From: Anaerolineales bacterium | GTDB taxonomy: Bacteria > Chloroflexota > Anaerolineae > Anaerolineales > VGOW01 | Reading direction: 5' to 3' | Assembly: GCA_919901875.1 (NCBI GenBank) | Contig: CAKKQG010000137.1 | Location: forward strand, 1 to 8,309 | Length of the DNA stretch: 8,309 nt | Shown here: piece by piece, positions 5,773 to 8,309 of the stretch | Numbering within the stretch: the stretch's first letter is position 1 | Layout of the letters: each line of letters begins with the position of its first letter | Made by a program: the position numbers and the translations under genes | The notes under the pieces: generated by a model | What the model was told of the DNA's origin: nothing | What the model saw: the letters and a program-made list of their open reading frames with translations, nothing else | Databases searched by the model: none

Positions 5773-5799
5773 AAAGTCGGGCTTCATCGCCCGACTTTT
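5772..5799. terminator. Bidirectional terminator between convergent genes
   Basis: An 11-bp perfect stem, aaaagtcgggc (5772-5782) with gcccgactttt (5789-5799), has a 6-nt loop. T-runs follow in both directions, so it can serve the methyltransferase (plus) and the MNT gene (minus). The MNT stop codon (5784-5786) lies in the loop, so the last codons of that gene are encoded in one stem arm. Confidence 0.85.
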
Positions 5800-6155
5800 C
5801 GTTTAGTCACTCTCTTCTTTCTTTTTCGCGCATCGTAAACCACCTTGCCTGTTCGTCTAATTTCTGCCGCGAACATATACGGCAAAGCGTTGTCGAATTG
5901 CGAAGGGGTATAAGCGAAAGGCGATAAGCGGGAGTCACAATGTATCCGCCGCCGCGCTATCTCTTCAATCACTATCAAATCAGGCATCTCAGCAAAAGTG
6001 GGTGACAATACAGCGACATCAATATCGCTCCATTTATTCGCTTTGCCTTGAGCATATGAGCCGTAGAGAATGACACGCTCAACCTTAATATCAGGTTCAA
6101 GGGCTTGAACGAACTCATTTACGATTTTTCGGATTTTACTTTTGGAAGCAACCAT
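5784..6155 (-). CDS. MNT-family nucleotidyltransferase, partner of the HEPN protein (probable antitoxin)
   Basis: The 123-residue protein has the minimal nucleotidyltransferase signature GSYAQGKANKWSDIDVAV (32-49). Gly32-Ser33 and Asp44/Asp46 are the nucleotide- and metal-binding residues. The C-terminal tail is very basic (ARKRKKRVTKRKVGR, 109-123) and its end is encoded inside the terminator stem. In HEPN/MNT pairs studied elsewhere (MntA/HepT), the nucleotidyltransferase AMPylates and neutralises the HEPN toxin; here that role is inferred from family and context. ATG 6155 is preferred because AAAGGAG sits eight bases upstream. The frame is open to an ATG at 6221, but that adds 22 residues overlapping the HEPN gene without a ribosome site. 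The gene overlaps the HEPN reading frame by 37 bases, which implies one transcript and translational coupling. Confidence 0.85.
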   Translation of the reverse strand: MVASKSKIRKIVNEFVQALEPDIKVERVILYGSYAQGKANKWSDIDVAVLSPTFAEMPDLIVIEEIARRRIHCDSRLSPFAYTPSQFDNALPYMFAAEIRRTGKVVYDARKRKKRVTKRKVGR

Positions 6156-6517
6156 TCTCGAAACTCCTTTGTCTGATCCAAAATTTTTTGCGCGTATTCT
6201 CTGGTATAAGTCTTGCCCCATTTCTTTATATCTGCTGGATAGCGCGTCTTTGCTTGGTGATCGGTCAGGTTATTCAAAAACGCAGATTGCGTTTCCGTCA
6301 ATTCTAACTTCGCAGTGTCAGCTAAGCGTTTGAGATCATGTATCTTGTCAGGAACGGCTATGTCCGTAAACTCGACAATCGCGCCCTTGATCAACTTCTC
6401 GGTTGACAAGTGACACATAAAGACGACATAGACATACCGCTTCGACTTCATCATGTCGTGCGCCGTATCCCAATCGTATTCAGAAGTTTCCAACCAATAC
6501 TCTGTGCCCTTTTTCAT
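6119..6517 (-). CDS. HEPN-domain protein (probable toxin-side partner of MNT)
   Basis: A 132-residue, all-helical HEPN protein of the COG2250-like type. Recognisable pieces are WLETSEYDWDTAHDMMKSKRY (8-28), the helix MCHLSTEKLIKGAI (34-47), KIHDLKRLA (58-66) and KTRYPADI (90-97). The canonical RNase motif R-x4-6-H is not visible: Arg27 and His36 are eight residues apart, so RNase activity is uncertain. His60 and Arg92-Tyr-Pro are the most family-like polar residues. It is the first gene of a two-gene unit with the MNT gene. Such pairs act as toxin-antitoxin modules, though COG2250 members may have other roles. ATG 6517 lies seven bases after a perfect -10 box, so the mRNA may be leaderless, matching the lack of a Shine-Dalgarno site. 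Confidence 0.8.
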   Translation of the reverse strand: MKKGTEYWLETSEYDWDTAHDMMKSKRYVYVVFMCHLSTEKLIKGAIVEFTDIAVPDKIHDLKRLADTAKLELTETQSAFLNNLTDHQAKTRYPADIKKWGKTYTREYAQKILDQTKEFREWLLPKVKSEKS

Positions 6518-6524
6518 GGAATAG

Positions 6525-6551
6525 ATTATAGTTCAAAACTCCATGCGTCAC
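6525..6551. promoter_or_regulatory. Overlapping divergent promoters for the HEPN and phosphatase-like genes
   Basis: Only 25 bp separate the two start codons. On the minus strand TATAAT (6530-6525) is a perfect -10, seven bases before ATG 6517, with a weak GTGACG (6551-6546) as -35 at 15 bp. On the plus strand TATAGT (6527-6532) lies ten bases before ATG 6543, with no convincing -35. Both transcripts would have almost no leader, and the polymerase sites overlap. Confidence 0.5.
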
Positions 6552-7457
6552 ATTCTTTTTCTCTTCCTCGACGGCGTCGGTCTCGGTGACGACGACCCCA
6601 ACACCAACCCTTTTGCCCGCGCAAATTTAAAAACGCTTCACTCATTGCTCGACGGCAAAAAACTTTTACGCGATACGCCTGACCACGATAATGGCAGGGC
6701 GCAGTTCATCCCAACGGATGCGAGCATGGGTGTGAGTGGTCCGCCACAATCGGCGTCGGGGCAGGCGACAATCCTCACAGGCTTAAACGTGCCGCAACTC
6801 ATCGGCGGGCATTGGGGACCAAAACCGAATCAAGCCGTGACAGAAATTTTGAAACGCGAAAATGTTTTTAAAAGTTTAGTAGCTAAAGGGAAAAGCGCGG
6901 CGTTGATCAATGCTTACCCGCAACGCTACTTTGAGGCGATCACACGCGGCAAGCGCATGTATTCGGCGATCCCGATGGCGGTTGCCGCGGCAAACATCCC
7001 GCTCATGACCACCGATGATCTGCGCGCCGGTCACGCTTTCTCTGCCGATTTCAACGGCGAAGGCTGGCGCACCGAATTAAAATATGAAGACACGCCCGTG
7101 TATTCGTTGCACGAGGCGGGTAGTCGTTTGGCGGAAGTATCACGCCAACGGCACTTAACTTTTTTTGAGCATTGGGTTACGGATGTCGTCGGGCATCGCG
7201 GCACGATAGACGATGGCGTGCGCGTGCTAGAGAGATTCGATTCGGTGTTAGAGGGGGTTTTAGAAAATTGGGGCGATGAAGAGGGGTTGATCGTCATCAC
7301 GTCCGATCACGGCAACATCGAGAATTTTAATCACACGCATCACACCCAAAATAAAGTCCCCACGTTTGTTATCGGCAGCCACCGCGCCGAGTTCAGTGAC
7401 GGCATCCGCGACCTCAGCGGCTTCACACCAGCGATCTTGAGATTTTTAAACGGGTAA
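6543..7457 (+). CDS. Alkaline phosphatase superfamily metalloenzyme (phosphomutase-like)
   Basis: The 304-residue protein has the metal-ligand order of the alkaline phosphatase/iPGM/phosphopentomutase superfamily. These are FLDGVG near the N-terminus (Asp10), SASGQAT (70-76), TDVVGHRG (213-220, Asp214 and His218), TSDHGN (253-258, Asp255 and His256) and HTHHT (264-268, probably His267). By alignment with SEVGH of iPGM and TxTGH of phosphopentomutase, Ser70 is the likely phosphate-accepting nucleophile. It lacks the large inserted lid domain of full-length iPGM (over 500 residues) and is shorter than DeoB. No signal peptide is seen, so it is probably cytoplasmic. Substrate and direction (mutase or phosphatase) are unknown. 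There is no Shine-Dalgarno site and little leader. It is divergent from the HEPN gene and ends at a large terminator. Confidence 0.85.
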   Translation: MRHILFLFLDGVGLGDDDPNTNPFARANLKTLHSLLDGKKLLRDTPDHDNGRAQFIPTDASMGVSGPPQSASGQATILTGLNVPQLIGGHWGPKPNQAVTEILKRENVFKSLVAKGKSAALINAYPQRYFEAITRGKRMYSAIPMAVAAANIPLMTTDDLRAGHAFSADFNGEGWRTELKYEDTPVYSLHEAGSRLAEVSRQRHLTFFEHWVTDVVGHRGTIDDGVRVLERFDSVLEGVLENWGDEEGLIVITSDHGNIENFNHTHHTQNKVPTFVIGSHRAEFSDGIRDLSGFTPAILRFLNG

Positions 7458-7461
7458 ACAA

Positions 7462-7531
7462 AAAACCCGAAGGGTCTCACCCGCTCCGCTCCGCTTCGCT
7501 ACGGGGTGCTTCGCAAGACCTTTCGGGTTTT
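7462..7531. terminator. Nested bidirectional terminator between convergent genes
   Basis: Outer arms aaaacccgaagggtct (7462-7477) and agacctttcgggtttt (7516-7531) pair over 16 positions with one G-U wobble, and both strands exit into T-runs. An inner hairpin, caccc (7478-7482) with gggtg (7504-7508), encloses repeated gctccgct/gcttcgct words. It serves the phosphatase-like gene (plus) and the metalloregulator gene (minus), which ends five bases away. Confidence 0.8.
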
Positions 7532-7536
7532 GATCA

Positions 7537-8199
7537 TCAATCTACTTCCACAAAAACTTGATCGGTCACTTGTTTGCCCAAAGCGTGAGTCGAATTTCCG
7601 ACTCGAATGTGAATCGGGCCACCGAAGGGGGCTTTCTCAACAATCGTGAGAGTCGCTTCAAGCACCACGCCGAGCCCGGCCAGATAACGCAGTAACGCCG
7701 GATCATCATCGCGCAAACGGATCACGCGCGCCTTCTGCCCGACTTCCATTTGACTCAAACGCGCGCCAATGGTCGGCGCGATCTTTCCATCTTTGCTAGG
7801 AATCGGATCGCCGTGCGGATCGATCTCCGGATTTCCCAACCACTTGGCGATGCGATCTTCAAAATCTTCGGAGATCACATGCTCCAGTTTTTCCGCCTCG
7901 GCGTCTACTTGATCAAGCGGATAGCCCAACGCCTGATGCAGATACAACTCGATCAAACGGTGATGCCGAATCACTTCAAGGGCGATCTTCTCTCCGGCGG
8001 GGGTTAGCACCACGCCGTGATGCCGTTCATAGTTAACAAGTCGCGGGCGATCTTCGGCGAGCTTCTTCAACATGCCCGTCACCGAAGCCGGAGCAACCTT
8101 AAGTTGATCTGCCAGCGCATTGGTGGAGACTTTGCCATGCTCGATCTGCAATTCGTAGATGGCTTTGAGGTAATCTTCAACCGCGTGAGAAACTGTCAC
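7537..8199 (-). CDS. DtxR/MntR-family metal-dependent transcriptional repressor
   Basis: The 220-residue protein has the three-part layout of long DtxR/IdeR regulators. A winged helix-turn-helix (about 1-70) includes STNALADQLKVAPASVTGMLKKL. A dimerisation and metal-binding domain (72-145) follows, then a C-terminal FeoA/SH3-like domain (about 148-218). Aligned metal residues are His80 and Glu84 (DtxR His79, Glu83), Asp99 (His98), Glu103 (Cys102), Glu106 and His107 (Glu105, His106). Asp9 sits at DtxR Met10, i.e. MntR Asp8. Glu103 and Asp9 resemble manganese-sensing MntR, but MntR Glu11 is replaced by Lys12. I infer a Mn(II)- or Fe(II)-responsive repressor of metal uptake; the metal cannot be fixed from sequence. 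No transporter is adjacent. The start is GTG at 8199, with no Shine-Dalgarno site but a strong promoter immediately before it, suggesting a leaderless mRNA. Confidence 0.88.
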   Translation of the reverse strand: MTVSHAVEDYLKAIYELQIEHGKVSTNALADQLKVAPASVTGMLKKLAEDRPRLVNYERHHGVVLTPAGEKIALEVIRHHRLIELYLHQALGYPLDQVDAEAEKLEHVISEDFEDRIAKWLGNPEIDPHGDPIPSKDGKIAPTIGARLSQMEVGQKARVIRLRDDDPALLRYLAGLGVVLEATLTIVEKAPFGGPIHIRVGNSTHALGKQVTDQVFVEVD

Positions 8200-8205
8200 A
8201 GATAG

Positions 8206-8235
8206 ATGATAGTCGAAAGACTAGAGACATGTCAA
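8206..8235 (-). promoter_or_regulatory. Promoter of the metalloregulator gene with embedded palindromes
   Basis: On the minus strand a perfect TTGACA (8235-8230) and TATCAT (8211-8206, one mismatch) are 18 bp apart. Initiation would fall at or next to the GTG start codon at 8199. A palindrome, tagtc-gaaa-gacta (8210-8223), lies between the boxes, and gacatgtc (8226-8233) overlaps the -35. Either could be an autoregulatory operator, by analogy with other DtxR-family genes. Confidence 0.65.
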
Positions 8236-8256
8236 TTGGTAACTGCTTACCACTGC

Positions 8257-8306
8257 GCGTGGAAATGAATTTCCACGCTGTTACAAAAAGTCTGCTGAAG
8301 CAGACT
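8257..8306. repeat. Paired-hairpin (REP/BIME-like) element, right copy
   Basis: Hairpin one pairs gcgtggaaat (8257-8266) with atttccacgc (8269-8278), 10 bp with a 2-nt gap. Hairpin two pairs agtctgc (8289-8295) with gcagact (8300-8306) around tgaa. The spacer is tgttacaaaa. The plan mirrors 454-500: a near-gapless first stem, an acaa-containing spacer and a 7-bp second stem with a 4-nt loop. A small ggtaa/ttacc hairpin (8238-8251) precedes it. It may continue past the window edge. Confidence 0.55.
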
Positions 8307-8309
8307 AAC

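Noticed and set aside
6156..6221. Longer start for the MNT gene
   Set aside because: It overlaps the HEPN coding region without a ribosome site. ATG 6155 has AAAGGAG at good spacing and begins at the usual family N-terminus.

Overview
The window looks like a bacterial chromosome segment of roughly 50% GC, most likely from Chloroflexota (Anaerolineae-like). That placement is an inference from gene style: a stand-alone EF-G2, small secreted proteins of unknown function, AT-rich leaders without Shine-Dalgarno sites, and abundant small palindromic intergenic repeats. No rRNA, tRNA, CRISPR array or prophage was seen.

Layout. The left edge (minus strand) holds the start of a histidine kinase whose receiver-like N-terminus is degenerate and short. 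A repeat-rich gap follows, with a paired-hairpin element, a terminator and an 84-base tract without C. Next is a long minus-strand EF-G2-type GTPase with a good promoter. On the plus strand come an uncharacterised membrane-anchored protein, a 96-bp palindromic repeat, a small secreted protein with its own promoter and terminator, a membrane-anchored thioredoxin-like gene, a 161-bp MITE-like element and a SAM methyltransferase. The minus strand then carries an overlapping HEPN/MNT pair, divergent from an alkaline-phosphatase-superfamily enzyme. A nested terminator separates that enzyme from a convergent DtxR/MntR-family metalloregulator. The right edge holds a second paired-hairpin element.

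The most important observation is in the thioredoxin-like gene (4542-5015). Its single in-frame TGA (4785-4787) falls exactly at the first cysteine of the CxxC redox motif, giving U-M-A-C. A small hairpin lies downstream, and its apical loop (GUG) begins 27 nt after the TGA, within the spacing used by bacterial SECIS elements. UGA is an ordinary stop elsewhere in the window. The best reading is a membrane-anchored selenoprotein that standard annotation would split into two fragments. A nonsense mutation is the main alternative.

Few of the genes look functionally linked. The clear partnerships are the HEPN/MNT pair, and possibly the metalloregulator with its own promoter. The selenoprotein and methyltransferase are neighbours separated by the MITE-like element, so an operon between them is not demonstrated.
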